Source of the DNA: Nostoc sphaeroides | Lineage (GTDB): Bacteria; Cyanobacteriota; Cyanobacteriia; Cyanobacteriales; Nostocaceae | DNA length: 64,000 bases | Direction: 5' to 3' | Assembly: GCF_003443655.1 (NCBI RefSeq) | Contig: NZ_CP031941.1 | Span: forward strand, 2,413,501-2,477,500 | Shown here: positions 35,689 to 44,178 of the stretch, piece by piece | Position numbering within the stretch: position 1 is the first letter of the stretch | Layout of the letters: each line of letters begins with the position of its first letter | Notes under the pieces: model-generated | Told to the model about the DNA's origin: nothing | The model's database searches: none | Seen by the model: only the letters and a program-made list of their open reading frames with translations | Translations under genes and position numbers: made by a program

Positions 35689-37950
35689 ATGGAAAATGAC
35701 GCGGCAACGCTCTACTGTACAAATGAAAGTTGTCAGGCTGCCAACCCCCTGACTCACAAGTTTTGCCTGCGATGTTCCACGCCCCTAACCAAAAATTATC
35801 TCTGGGCTGTGTTAGATGGCCCAAGTGTGGGTAGCCCTGGAGAAATATTAGCCGATCGCTATTTAGTCCTTGATAAATTTGTTCTTTTAGATACGAAACC
35901 TGGTTTATTAACGCTAACGCCTGAGTTAGATCACTTACAGCCTCTAAAAGCTTACCTGAGACTAATTCCCTACCGATTACACGTACCGCAGGTATATGGA
36001 GTGCTTTTTCTCGGTGACGGCGCCTCCCATCAAGAAATATTACTTTTAGAAAAACCGCCATTATTAGTAGATGAGAAAATCCAACAAGTGCAGTTGGCTG
36101 GCGAGTTAACCACCGCTTGGCGTGATGCAACATCGATGCGCCAACTCAATTGGTTATGGCAAATAGCTCATCTGTGGCAACCTCTTGCAAGTGAAGGTGT
36201 CGTCTCTAGCTTGCTTGACTCATCTGTATTACGGGTAGAAGGATCGTTAGTCCGTTTGTTAGAATTGCGTTTCGATGCCGCAACATCACCAGAATTGCCC
36301 CAATTAGGCGAATTTTGGCAGCAGTTGGTACATGAAGCCAAACCAGCCATAACTGAATTTGTTAACGAGGTTAGCCTTTCCTTAATTCAGGGAAAGATTA
36401 ATTCAACCGATCAATTAATCGGAGTTTTAGATCGCGGACTGGCTGGGTTAGGGCGATCGCAAACACCCTCAATCAAAATTATCACCAAAACCGACACTGG
36501 GCCCAGCCGCCAACGTAACGAAGATTCTTGTAGCCCCCCTAGTGGAACTCTGGTAAGCAAACCACCCCAGTCAACAGCCTTAGCAATTGTCTGTGATGGC
36601 ATCGGTGGACACGAGGGTGGCAATGTCGCCTCAAATTTAGCCATTGAAACGATCCAGCAGCAGGTACACCAACTCACAAAAGTTCCCTACGACCACATAG
36701 ACCCCTCACTGCTACTTAATGACCTAGAAAAGGCAGTGGCAATTGCTAATGACAAAATTAGTCAGCGCAATGATAGTGAAAATCGCCAAGGGCGTCAGAG
36801 GATGGGCACGACTTTAGTAATGGCATTGCCTGTTGCTCATGAAATGTACATTACCCACGTCGGTGATAGTCGTGCTTACTGGATTACCCGCCACGGCTGT
36901 TATCAAGTTACCCTCGACGATGATGTTGCTTCCCGCGAGGTGCGGCTAGGCTATGCCCTTTACCGCGAGGCTGTACAACAAAGTTCTGCTGGCTCTCTCG
37001 TCCAGGCTTTAGGTATGGGGCCAAGCACTTCATTGCATCCCACCTCTGGGCGATTTATGCTCGACGAAGATGCTGTTTTTCTGCTCACATCCGATGGTTT
37101 GAGTGATTTTGATCGGGTGGAGGAGTACTGGGAAACAGAAATCTTGCCGATTCTAGTTGGGGAAGTCCCGATCGCAAATGTTGCGGATAGATTAGTTGAA
37201 ATCGCTAACACTAAGAATGGACACGATAATGTCACCATCGCTTTAGTCCATTATCAAGTCCAATACTGGGAACCAGAAATTACGATCAAAGCCTTCATTC
37301 CAGAGAGTTATTCTGCCAAAACTATTGATTTTGCATCTAGGGGGACAGATTCGATACTTTTAGGTAGCCCAAACCACAAAACTCAGGTGATTCCAGACAC
37401 TGAGCCGGCTAAAAGTTCCGGTTTACCGCTACAGTGGATTGTTCCATTAATATTTGTGTTAGCAGCAGGTGCTTTAGGATTGTTTGTGGAGCGAGTGCGA
37501 TTGCCATCAGTCCCCTGGATTTCATCCCCTCCGACACCAACTTCAAGTCCTACCATCAAAGATACACGATCGCTAGCCAACCTTTCTCCTGGTTCAGTAA
37601 TTAAAACCAAGAAGGCAATATCTTGGGGAAACAAGCAATTAATTCCCCCTGGAACTTATTTAGAAGTTCTTGAGAAAACATCAAATCCCCAACCTGTTAC
37701 TGGGAATTTTTTAGTGCCTATGCGAGTCTGTGCTAGTAATAGTACGCAAAGTTCAGCTAATACTAATAAATCGGCAGGAACTACCTCAGTTCCACCAAAT
37801 CCAAAACCTTTGCCAGCAAAAGTATTGCTGGACTCCTCCAAAATAAATCCTTTGAGCTTCTCTGTCTTACCAGAAGATGCACCAAGTCCGTGTACACCTG
37901 CCACACAACCGCCAGTTCCTCAACCACCTGACGACAGTAGTCCAACTTAG
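35689..37950 (+). CDS. Zinc-ribbon / pseudokinase-like / PP2C protein phosphatase with membrane anchor
   Basis: A 753-residue multidomain protein. Residues 10-29 are a zinc ribbon (CTNESCQAANPLTHKFCLRC). Residues 50-250 have the layout of a degenerate protein-kinase fold (ILADRYLVLDKFVLL, EILLLEKPPLL, LWQIAHLWQPLASEGVVSSLL, GEFWQQLVHEA) without the catalytic HRD and DFG residues. Residues about 262-520 are a PP2C Ser/Thr phosphatase with all metal sites: TGPSRQRNEDS, VCDGIGGHEGG, MGTTLVMA, HVGDSRAYWI, LTSDGLSDFD, GHDNVTIALV. One transmembrane helix follows (about 579-603), then a Pro/Ser-rich extracytoplasmic tail. It precedes the CHAT-FHA gene on the same strand by about 140 bp; as a phosphatase it could reset the phosphothreonine mark read by FHA domains. 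Confidence 0.88.
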   Translation: MENDAATLYCTNESCQAANPLTHKFCLRCSTPLTKNYLWAVLDGPSVGSPGEILADRYLVLDKFVLLDTKPGLLTLTPELDHLQPLKAYLRLIPYRLHVPQVYGVLFLGDGASHQEILLLEKPPLLVDEKIQQVQLAGELTTAWRDATSMRQLNWLWQIAHLWQPLASEGVVSSLLDSSVLRVEGSLVRLLELRFDAATSPELPQLGEFWQQLVHEAKPAITEFVNEVSLSLIQGKINSTDQLIGVLDRGLAGLGRSQTPSIKIITKTDTGPSRQRNEDSCSPPSGTLVSKPPQSTALAIVCDGIGGHEGGNVASNLAIETIQQQVHQLTKVPYDHIDPSLLLNDLEKAVAIANDKISQRNDSENRQGRQRMGTTLVMALPVAHEMYITHVGDSRAYWITRHGCYQVTLDDDVASREVRLGYALYREAVQQSSAGSLVQALGMGPSTSLHPTSGRFMLDEDAVFLLTSDGLSDFDRVEEYWETEILPILVGEVPIANVADRLVEIANTKNGHDNVTIALVHYQVQYWEPEITIKAFIPESYSAKTIDFASRGTDSILLGSPNHKTQVIPDTEPAKSSGLPLQWIVPLIFVLAAGALGLFVERVRLPSVPWISSPPTPTSSPTIKDTRSLANLSPGSVIKTKKAISWGNKQLIPPGTYLEVLEKTSNPQPVTGNFLVPMRVCASNSTQSSANTNKSAGTTSVPPNPKPLPAKVLLDSSKINPLSFSVLPEDAPSPCTPATQPPVPQPPDDSSPT

Positions 37951-38092
37951 TTAAATAATCGATAAACTGGTAGAAACCTGGAATAATAGGTAACATCAGA
38001 GTAAAAACTTACAAGGTAAAAAAGTAGAAAGTTTTCACCTTGGAGAATTATTATTTGAAATTATTTATTTTAGTTTTTATTTGAATGAATCC

Positions 38093-39673
38093 ATGCCATC
38101 CCTGAATTTGGCGATCGCCCGTCTCCGAAACACTGGCACTGACAACTTCGCCATTTGGGTGGTCAAAGCTCCCTATCCCAGTGGCTACGTTTTACGCGAC
38201 TGTGTATGGCCTGATGAACTCAATCAAGTCTGGCAAGAATGGCAGCAAATGTTTGCTGGTCATAGTCACTTAGATATTTCCCCAAACTCAACATCTCAAA
38301 AGACCAACCCATTCCCCATAGATTGGATTTCTCCCCCTTCAGGCCAAACCACTGGCCCCTACAGCAGTCGTCTGATGCAATACTTGGGAATGAATTTATG
38401 GCGCTGGATATTTGATGGGCAAATTCTTGGTAGTCTAGAACGCAGTCGCGGTATTGCTATGGGGCAGCATACACGTTTGCGCTTCCGCCTAGAAATCCGC
38501 GACCCGGATCTGATCGCTCTCCCTTGGGAAATTATGCAGCGTGAACCTGGTCAATCAGCTATGTCTCTCTCCCAAGATTTGCTATTTAGTCGCACCAGCA
38601 GTGAAGTTGACCCCTTACCGCATTTGCGAACTGACCAGGCTTTAAGTATCCTCCTGGTTTTAGGTCATGATGACAAGCTGCAACTAGAACAAGAAGCTGC
38701 TATTTTAGAGCAAACTCTTGCAGATACCTCTGTGGGTGGTAATTCCCAAAGATATGCACCTTGTATAGTGAATCAACTTCTACAACCAACTCCACAGGAG
38801 TTGATTCAAGAATTAGAAACCAGAGCATACAATGTTTTCTTTTATGCTGGCCATGGTTTGCCAGACCCAGACGGGGGGTTACTATTTTTGCGACCAGATA
38901 TGCCCCTAAATGGGATAGAATTGGCCCAAGTATTGACCCATACAGGTGTGAAATTAGCAGTTTTTAACGCCTGTTGGGGCGCACAACCAGCTGCTATCAA
39001 TCATCAAGCTATACCTGCCAGCAGTTTAGCAGAAGTGTTGATTCGTCATGGTGTGCCTGCGGTTTTGGGGATGCGCGATGAAATCGCAGACCATGAAAGC
39101 CACAGCTTTATTCAAGCTTTTACCGAAGCTTTGCGATCGCACAAGCCAATTGATGAAGCCGTAGCCCAAGCTAGGCAAGAGTTGTTAACAGTGTATAAAT
39201 ATAATCAACCTGCTTGGACTTTGCCTGTTCTCTACCTGCATCCAGATTTTAATGGCGAACTGATTAAGAATCTGGACGAAGGTATTACCGAACTACCAGA
39301 TACAGCCATTCCTGATATCGGTTCCCCGCTTCCTTCTGCTTCGTTGCGATCGCTCGCCCCAAAAGGTAAAACCTGGTTACTGCGTTATGGAGTCACCCGC
39401 ATCGGCCGCACGAAAGACAATGATATTGTCATCCCTGAACCATCTGTATCCAAACGCCACGCCGAAATTTTTTGCCGCAATACTCTTACTGATGCTACAT
39501 TGGTGCAAAGTTATTATTTGCAAGATTTTTCCACCTACGGGACAACCTGGTTTTTAGGGACTAATGGTTGGCAACAAATCCTCCGAGAGGAAGTCCCATT
39601 GAAATCGGGAATGCAGTTAAAGTTTGGAAGTGCTAAATCTGAAACCTGGGAGTTTATTATTGAAGACTCCTAG
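38093..39673 (+). CDS. CHAT-domain (caspase-like) protease fused to FHA domain
   Basis: CHAT domains are clan CD cysteine proteases related to caspases and separase. The CHAT core spans about residues 180-390, with the catalytic His in FFYAGHGLPDPDGG (residue 254) and Cys in VFNACWGAQ (residue 294); the downstream VLGMRDEIADHESHSFIQAFTEAL region is intact. The first 180 residues include a ternary-complex-like segment LRFRLEIRDPDLIALPWEIM that typically precedes CHAT. Residues about 425-520 are an FHA domain (YGVTRIGRTKDNDIVIPEPSVSKRHAEI, with the Arg and Ser-x-x-His). The ATG at 38093 was chosen over an in-frame TTG at 38081. FHA would recruit a phosphorylated substrate or regulator. Confidence 0.9.
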   Translation: MPSLNLAIARLRNTGTDNFAIWVVKAPYPSGYVLRDCVWPDELNQVWQEWQQMFAGHSHLDISPNSTSQKTNPFPIDWISPPSGQTTGPYSSRLMQYLGMNLWRWIFDGQILGSLERSRGIAMGQHTRLRFRLEIRDPDLIALPWEIMQREPGQSAMSLSQDLLFSRTSSEVDPLPHLRTDQALSILLVLGHDDKLQLEQEAAILEQTLADTSVGGNSQRYAPCIVNQLLQPTPQELIQELETRAYNVFFYAGHGLPDPDGGLLFLRPDMPLNGIELAQVLTHTGVKLAVFNACWGAQPAAINHQAIPASSLAEVLIRHGVPAVLGMRDEIADHESHSFIQAFTEALRSHKPIDEAVAQARQELLTVYKYNQPAWTLPVLYLHPDFNGELIKNLDEGITELPDTAIPDIGSPLPSASLRSLAPKGKTWLLRYGVTRIGRTKDNDIVIPEPSVSKRHAEIFCRNTLTDATLVQSYYLQDFSTYGTTWFLGTNGWQQILREEVPLKSGMQLKFGSAKSETWEFIIEDS

Positions 39674-39819
39674 CAGAGCTATTGCAGAAATAAATTTGAG
39701 TCTTTAGCATCAACCTTTAAAATCTGTTTTACTGTAGATAAATTCAACTGCTTTTGCGGAAATCTCTTCTGAGGAATTGTAGCTGTAAATACCACCAAAT
39801 AATTGTGAGGCAATGAAAA

Positions 39820-40467
39820 ATGGCTAATAAAATTAACGGCTCAGACACTTCCTCTTCTTTGCCATCTCAAATAGATTTAGAATTATTAGAAGCATTACTG
39901 GAACCAGACGATGCTACCTATCCCTGGAATCCCGGTGATGAAGAATCAATTGCTTATTTTGACGAATTAGAACAACAGTTCGGAATGCAAGATTTACTTG
40001 ATGAAGAACTGACAACGCGATCGCAAGATTTTTATAGCCATCTAGACACACTTTGGTCTGGTATCTCTGTGGAGTCAGACTATAATCACAATCCCCACCA
40101 AACAGTAGTGCTTAATCTTCAAGAAAGATTATCTAGTACTTTTGCCGCCTGTGTCCCCCAAGCATTGCTCAACACCATCGCCACCAAAGCTACTGAAATC
40201 CTTGCTGCCCAACAATCAATCGGTGAACAACTGGTTGAGTGTGTTCAGACAGTACTACCAAATTGGGGAACAGAGGATCTTTTAGTTTTGGCTCGTCCTT
40301 TTGCTTACGCTATGCGAAGTAGCGAATCGGAAAACGCGGCATCTGCACTCAGTAATCTTCAAAATAGCTCGTGGACAGCTTTATCAGAAGTAGAAAAAGC
40401 AAAGGTTAGTTTAGCGATCGCCTCTTATGCTTTCAATGAACTCAACAAGTCTGAGTATGAAGCATAA
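39820..40467 (+). CDS. Acidic protein of unknown function in the CHAT/PP2C cluster
   Basis: A 215-residue protein without a family I recognise. Residues 18-60 are strongly acidic (LELLEALLEPDDATYPWNPGDEESIAYFDELEQQF). Residues 90-210 are alanine-rich helices (LSSTFAACVPQALLNTIATKATEILAAQQS, LLVLARPFAYAMRSSE, VSLAIASYAFNELN). No signal peptide or membrane segment. It follows the CHAT-FHA gene by 146 bp on the same strand, so it could be a substrate, inhibitor or adaptor of the protease; this is inference from position only. Confidence 0.75.
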   Translation: MANKINGSDTSSSLPSQIDLELLEALLEPDDATYPWNPGDEESIAYFDELEQQFGMQDLLDEELTTRSQDFYSHLDTLWSGISVESDYNHNPHQTVVLNLQERLSSTFAACVPQALLNTIATKATEILAAQQSIGEQLVECVQTVLPNWGTEDLLVLARPFAYAMRSSESENAASALSNLQNSSWTALSEVEKAKVSLAIASYAFNELNKSEYEA

Positions 40468-40870
40468 CTTGAATGAATTGTCTCTGTTTTCTACATAAAT
40501 TTCCGGTGCAGGCAGATTTATCTGCTGATAACGCTTGTGCTGCGATTTTAAGCATCCACTGATTTTTAATATTTTTCTACAGTGGGGCTAAAACAATGAT
40601 TATTATAACCTGATTCTAACCATTAGGTCATCTATCCAAAGATATAAATATTCAAAATTCCAGCGCTAATTATCAGCTTGATTTTAAGCACTATTTGCTA
40701 TCCCCCTTACCCCAACCGCTAGATGTGCCCGGTCAGTAGTTTTACTGTTGTTGCCGATGAGTTACAGAATATCTGACATCTTCATGCCACACATCCACCT
40801 TTTCTGCATATTTGAGTGCAGTTTTCATACCTGGAGAATGCAGAAAACTGCATAATTCTCTATTGTTTTG
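40468..40870. other. Spacer downstream of the acidic protein
   Basis: About 400 bp, A/T-rich, no gene recognised; ends at the MITE-like element. Confidence 0.45.
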
Positions 40871-41086
40871 TAATACCCCTCTTCTGTCACTTTCCGAGAG
40901 GGCAATCTCTAGAAGCTTTATCAGTCAAGCAATACAAGCTATCCTATTACAAAAACTTGGTTATTGTATTTGTTATTAGGAAAAAATCTTGCGATGCCTG
41001 CGGCAGACATTGCCATCGCTTCGGATACAAAAGCTCTAGAATTCAGAAATGGCAAAAGTTTTCCCAGAGTGACAGAAGAGGGTTAT
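40871..41086. mobile_element. MITE-like element, family X, with terminal inverted repeats
   Basis: About 216 bp. The left end taatacccctcttctgtcac is mirrored by the right end gtgacagaagagggttat, about 18 of 20 positions matching. Further inside, ctctagaagctt (left) and aaagctctaga (right) also pair. It has no intact transposase frame. A right-half copy lies at 31762-31873. The right terminus overlaps the stop codon of the PrsW gene. Confidence 0.75.
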
Positions 41087-42465
41087 TTTGGGCCAAGAAA
41101 TCGGGTAGCAAAATTTTGCGATCGCGTCGGTGATAGCGCCCGTGCCTTGAGAATTGCTGCCATCAAAAAGGCGTAAGATAACACCCCAACAACTACCAAC
41201 AGCAAGGCATTGATTGATCCTGTAGCATTCCATAAAGCATGGAGCGCAGCAGCACTAAGATAACCAATAGAGAGAATTTGCCAACTTCTACTGGGTTTGA
41301 GAACAGCCAACCCGATAAAATAACCCAGGTAGCCACTATAAGCCATGTGTCCGGCTACGGAGCCTAAAATTCGCGGAATTAGCAGTTGTAAACCCGCTAG
41401 TTGACCAGCAGCGCCTATACCCACCTGTTGCGTGACATTTTGAGTAATATCTGGCACATATTGTCCGAGAGTTTCCAAGAGAGTGAAGCCCACAGCAGAA
41501 GCTGTTCCCAGGAGAATACCATCTAGAGGTTCCCAGACGCCTATGCGTTCCCGCCAAGGTGAAGACAATATTCTCCCGATGGCAAAGGCCCCTAGTACAG
41601 GCAATGCCTTGAGTAATTCCTCCATCAAGCCAGCGCCAAAAAACATCCGCACCAGCAACTCTGTGAAGGTGGTAGATTCTTGGGATGAGGGCAAGTTTCC
41701 AGGCAGAATGGTGCGAAACACGAAGATAAATAAATCCAACAACGGACTAAGCAAAATCAGCATCGTACCCATTGCCGCAGCCATTAGCACCCACCAAGGC
41801 TTCTGTTTACCGCAAAGTTGGTAAACAAAATAGTAGGCAGCGAAGGCGATGTAAGTTGCGACGATAACTTGATTAGCTTGGGGCTGACCGACTGTAGCAA
41901 ACATTAACACTACAAAAATTACGGTCAGTATTCCCGGTACGAGGTAAGCTTTCCGAGTTAAATCTTTACCAGTGGAAATAATGGGGAAAAGCTGGGTAAA
42001 GCTAACAGAATCTGGCTGCTTTAATTGGGTGTGGCCGTGGTAATTTGTCGCCGAAGGTAATGGTGTAACTTGGTTAACTGTCGTGGCCGGGGTGAGTAAG
42101 GTATACTCATACTCAAAAACGTATTGCGGCCCATCAGCACCTAGAGAAATGCGATCGCCTGGGTGCAATTCCTGACATTCATACAAGCGTTGTCCATTCA
42201 AATAAGTGCCATTAGCACTATTCAAATCACAAAGCACCCAGCTGAATTTGCTATCTGGCGATAGAGAGAGGGGACGAACCACTGCATGACGACGAGATAC
42301 CATTCGGTACATCATGGCATCCAAGACAACTTGGCAGCTGGGGTCGCGTCCAATTACCATCTCTTTACTGGGGGGCAGGGAATAGCGAGATTCTGATCCA
42401 AAAGCTGCCCCATTACCAGACACTAGCCGCAGAAATGCATTATGTCTTGCGTGTTTGCCTGTCAT
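41083..42465 (-). CDS. FHA domain fused to PrsW-family intramembrane protease
   Basis: A 460-residue protein. Residues 30-120 are an FHA domain (MVIGRDPSCQVVLDAMMYRMVSRRHAVV, LNSANGTYLNG). After a linker come about eight membrane helices (from residue 175) with PrsW motifs: MEELLKALPV (Glu 282/283), ASAVGFTLLETLG, GHMAYSGYLGYF and AALHALWNATG, the catalytic-type residues of this CAAX/Abi-related glutamic protease group. PrsW in Bacillus cleaves an anti-sigma factor. It is convergent with the PP2C/CHAT genes. The C-terminal residues end at a TAA located in the terminal repeat of the adjacent MITE-like element, so the original C terminus may differ. Confidence 0.88.
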   Translation of the reverse strand: MTGKHARHNAFLRLVSGNGAAFGSESRYSLPPSKEMVIGRDPSCQVVLDAMMYRMVSRRHAVVRPLSLSPDSKFSWVLCDLNSANGTYLNGQRLYECQELHPGDRISLGADGPQYVFEYEYTLLTPATTVNQVTPLPSATNYHGHTQLKQPDSVSFTQLFPIISTGKDLTRKAYLVPGILTVIFVVLMFATVGQPQANQVIVATYIAFAAYYFVYQLCGKQKPWWVLMAAAMGTMLILLSPLLDLFIFVFRTILPGNLPSSQESTTFTELLVRMFFGAGLMEELLKALPVLGAFAIGRILSSPWRERIGVWEPLDGILLGTASAVGFTLLETLGQYVPDITQNVTQQVGIGAAGQLAGLQLLIPRILGSVAGHMAYSGYLGYFIGLAVLKPSRSWQILSIGYLSAAALHALWNATGSINALLLVVVGVLSYAFLMAAILKARALSPTRSQNFATRFLGPK

Positions 42466-42794
42466 CGATAAGAAGTGCGTTTCTAAACTAATTCTTCATA
42501 TAATTTGGCAGCAGGACTAACCTTAGCCACATTAACAGCAGCATTGCTAAATCCACTATAGCTTCACTTCCCGCTAAGAAATTTAAATTTATAGATGCAA
42601 AATTTCAAATTCTTTTACCTAACGTAAATAAGTATTCCATTTGCTCTTGAGTTTATCCTAAAACTGGCTTGTTAGTCCGATAAATCAAATTGTCTGGGTG
42701 GCGTACTCAAGGCTGTACTGTATCATTTGAGGGCGGCAAGTCAACAAAGTGTAATGCACTTTACAGATTTGTTCTGTTAATAACTATTGGCTGA
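42466..42794. other. Spacer between narM and the FHA-PrsW gene
   Basis: About 330 bp with no gene. It must contain the PrsW-gene promoter (that gene reads leftward from 42465). No repeats or operators recognised. Confidence 0.4.
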
Positions 42795-43244
42795 TTAAAG
42801 CAGATGAAATTCTGCGATCGCTCTCTCAAAGTTTTTGTTTTCATGTCCTGGGCGGCTGAGTTTAATCAGGGCAAAACGCTGTAAGGACGTTAAACCTGCC
42901 CAATGTTGTTGTGTTAGGGTTACACCTAGTTCTTGAGCTTTTTCCTGGAGGCTGGCTGGTACAGTGGCATCTAGCCATGCAGGATGAGACTCGATGGGCA
43001 ATTTTGTAGCTGGTATACCCGTGCGTTGTAGAATTAATTGCTGGATATGTTCGTGGTAAGACTGAATTTCTGTTTCTGTAGTGCAAGGTAATTCGACTAA
43101 AGCTTGACGCTCGGCTGTAGTCATTTGATTCCAATCAGACAATTTTAGTTTAATGCCACAAGTATCTAATTTGCAACGCACCTGCATGGGGATACAGCGC
43201 AGGGAATCAACAAAGTCTGCTTCAAATTCAAAGAAATCTGTCAT
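42795..43244 (-). CDS. narM: NarM, nitrate reductase-associated protein
   Basis: A 149-residue member of the nitrate reductase-associated family. In Synechococcus NarM is needed for active nitrate reductase, probably in cofactor insertion or maturation. Typical segments are FFEFEADFVDSLRCIPMQVRCKLDTCGIKLKLSDWNQM, and HPAWLDATVPASLQEKAQELGVTLTQQHWAGLTSLQRFALIKLSRPGHENKNFERAIAEF. Cys at residues 17, 24 and 29 are worth noting. It lies about 0.9 kb downstream of narB on the same strand, with a PsiE-like gene between, consistent with membership of the nitrate cluster. Confidence 0.9.
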   Translation of the reverse strand: MTDFFEFEADFVDSLRCIPMQVRCKLDTCGIKLKLSDWNQMTTAERQALVELPCTTETEIQSYHEHIQQLILQRTGIPATKLPIESHPAWLDATVPASLQEKAQELGVTLTQQHWAGLTSLQRFALIKLSRPGHENKNFERAIAEFHLL

Positions 43245-43438
43245 AAGAAAGTATCTAAAATTTGATCGTTCAAAATTAAGGGTTTTTAACCATCAATGGA
43301 CGGTGCATTACGCAACGCTTTCACACTCTACATATACCTAGATTTTTTCATAAATAAAATCGAATTGCTATATATTATCTGCAAAGAGTTCAGACTAACC
43401 TATATATAACTAAATTGTATGCCAAACATCTGGAATTT

Positions 43439-43906
43439 TTAACGGGTATTTTTGGAATTACTAAGACGAATTATCAAATAACTAATTGACAAGGCAAGAA
43501 TAGCAATTCCTAAACCAATTATATCAATACCTCCAACTTTCTCTAAGTCAAGAATAATAATTTTTCGGGCAACAGCAATTAAAGATGTGACAATAACTAA
43601 TTCAACTTGAAAAACGTGTTTTCGTAAATAAGCTGTGATATTTTCTAAGATTTCTAAAGCAATTAAAATATTCAAAAATAGCCCAAAAATTTTATATAAC
43701 GTTGTGTTAAACTTTGCATAAGGCGCTGTAAATAACTCTTTAAGAATAAATACTCCTAAATCCCCGATCGCTACCAAAATCACGACCACCATAAAAACAG
43801 ATAGAACTTTAGAAACTATCACTTCTACGTTTTCAATGATGCGCATGAAGTTTTCGTCTCTGGTAGCCCCTATAATTTGCCTCAGTAACTTTTTCATCTG
43901 CTGCAC
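43439..43906 (-). CDS. PsiE-like (phosphate-starvation-inducible E) membrane protein
   Basis: A 155-residue protein with four predicted membrane helices (about 35-58, 70-95, 105-122 and 130-148) and the family segment TTLYKIFGLFLNILIALEILENITAYLRKHVFQVELVIVTSLIAVARKIIILD. PsiE-domain proteins are of unknown function; the name comes from phosphate-regulated expression in E. coli, which I cannot confirm here. It lies between narM and narB, about 270 bp from narB. Confidence 0.87.
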   Translation of the reverse strand: MQQMKKLLRQIIGATRDENFMRIIENVEVIVSKVLSVFMVVVILVAIGDLGVFILKELFTAPYAKFNTTLYKIFGLFLNILIALEILENITAYLRKHVFQVELVIVTSLIAVARKIIILDLEKVGGIDIIGLGIAILALSISYLIIRLSNSKNTR

Positions 43907-44178
43907 CCAATTTTTAAATAAAATAAAATCCCATAGATAAATCTAGAGGATTAAAATAAGATGATTTCTAATACTATCTGATTTTTATTATTTCCCATAG
44001 CTTAACTCGGCGCTAGTCAAACCTCTGGTTATTATAAGTTTAACCTCTTCAAATATCGTAATTGGTATGGGTCAATAGTAGAGAGCTATAAAAAATAATA
44101 ATCACTATTGGCTATTGATTATTGACTAAATTACCTATTGGTGATTATTAATGATCTCTTGAGCGTACAGTTAGGAGC

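Noticed and set aside
40816..41176. Two + strand frames of 70-105 codons
   Set aside because: They lie across the MITE-like element and have no family resemblance; the inverted repeats explain the sequence.
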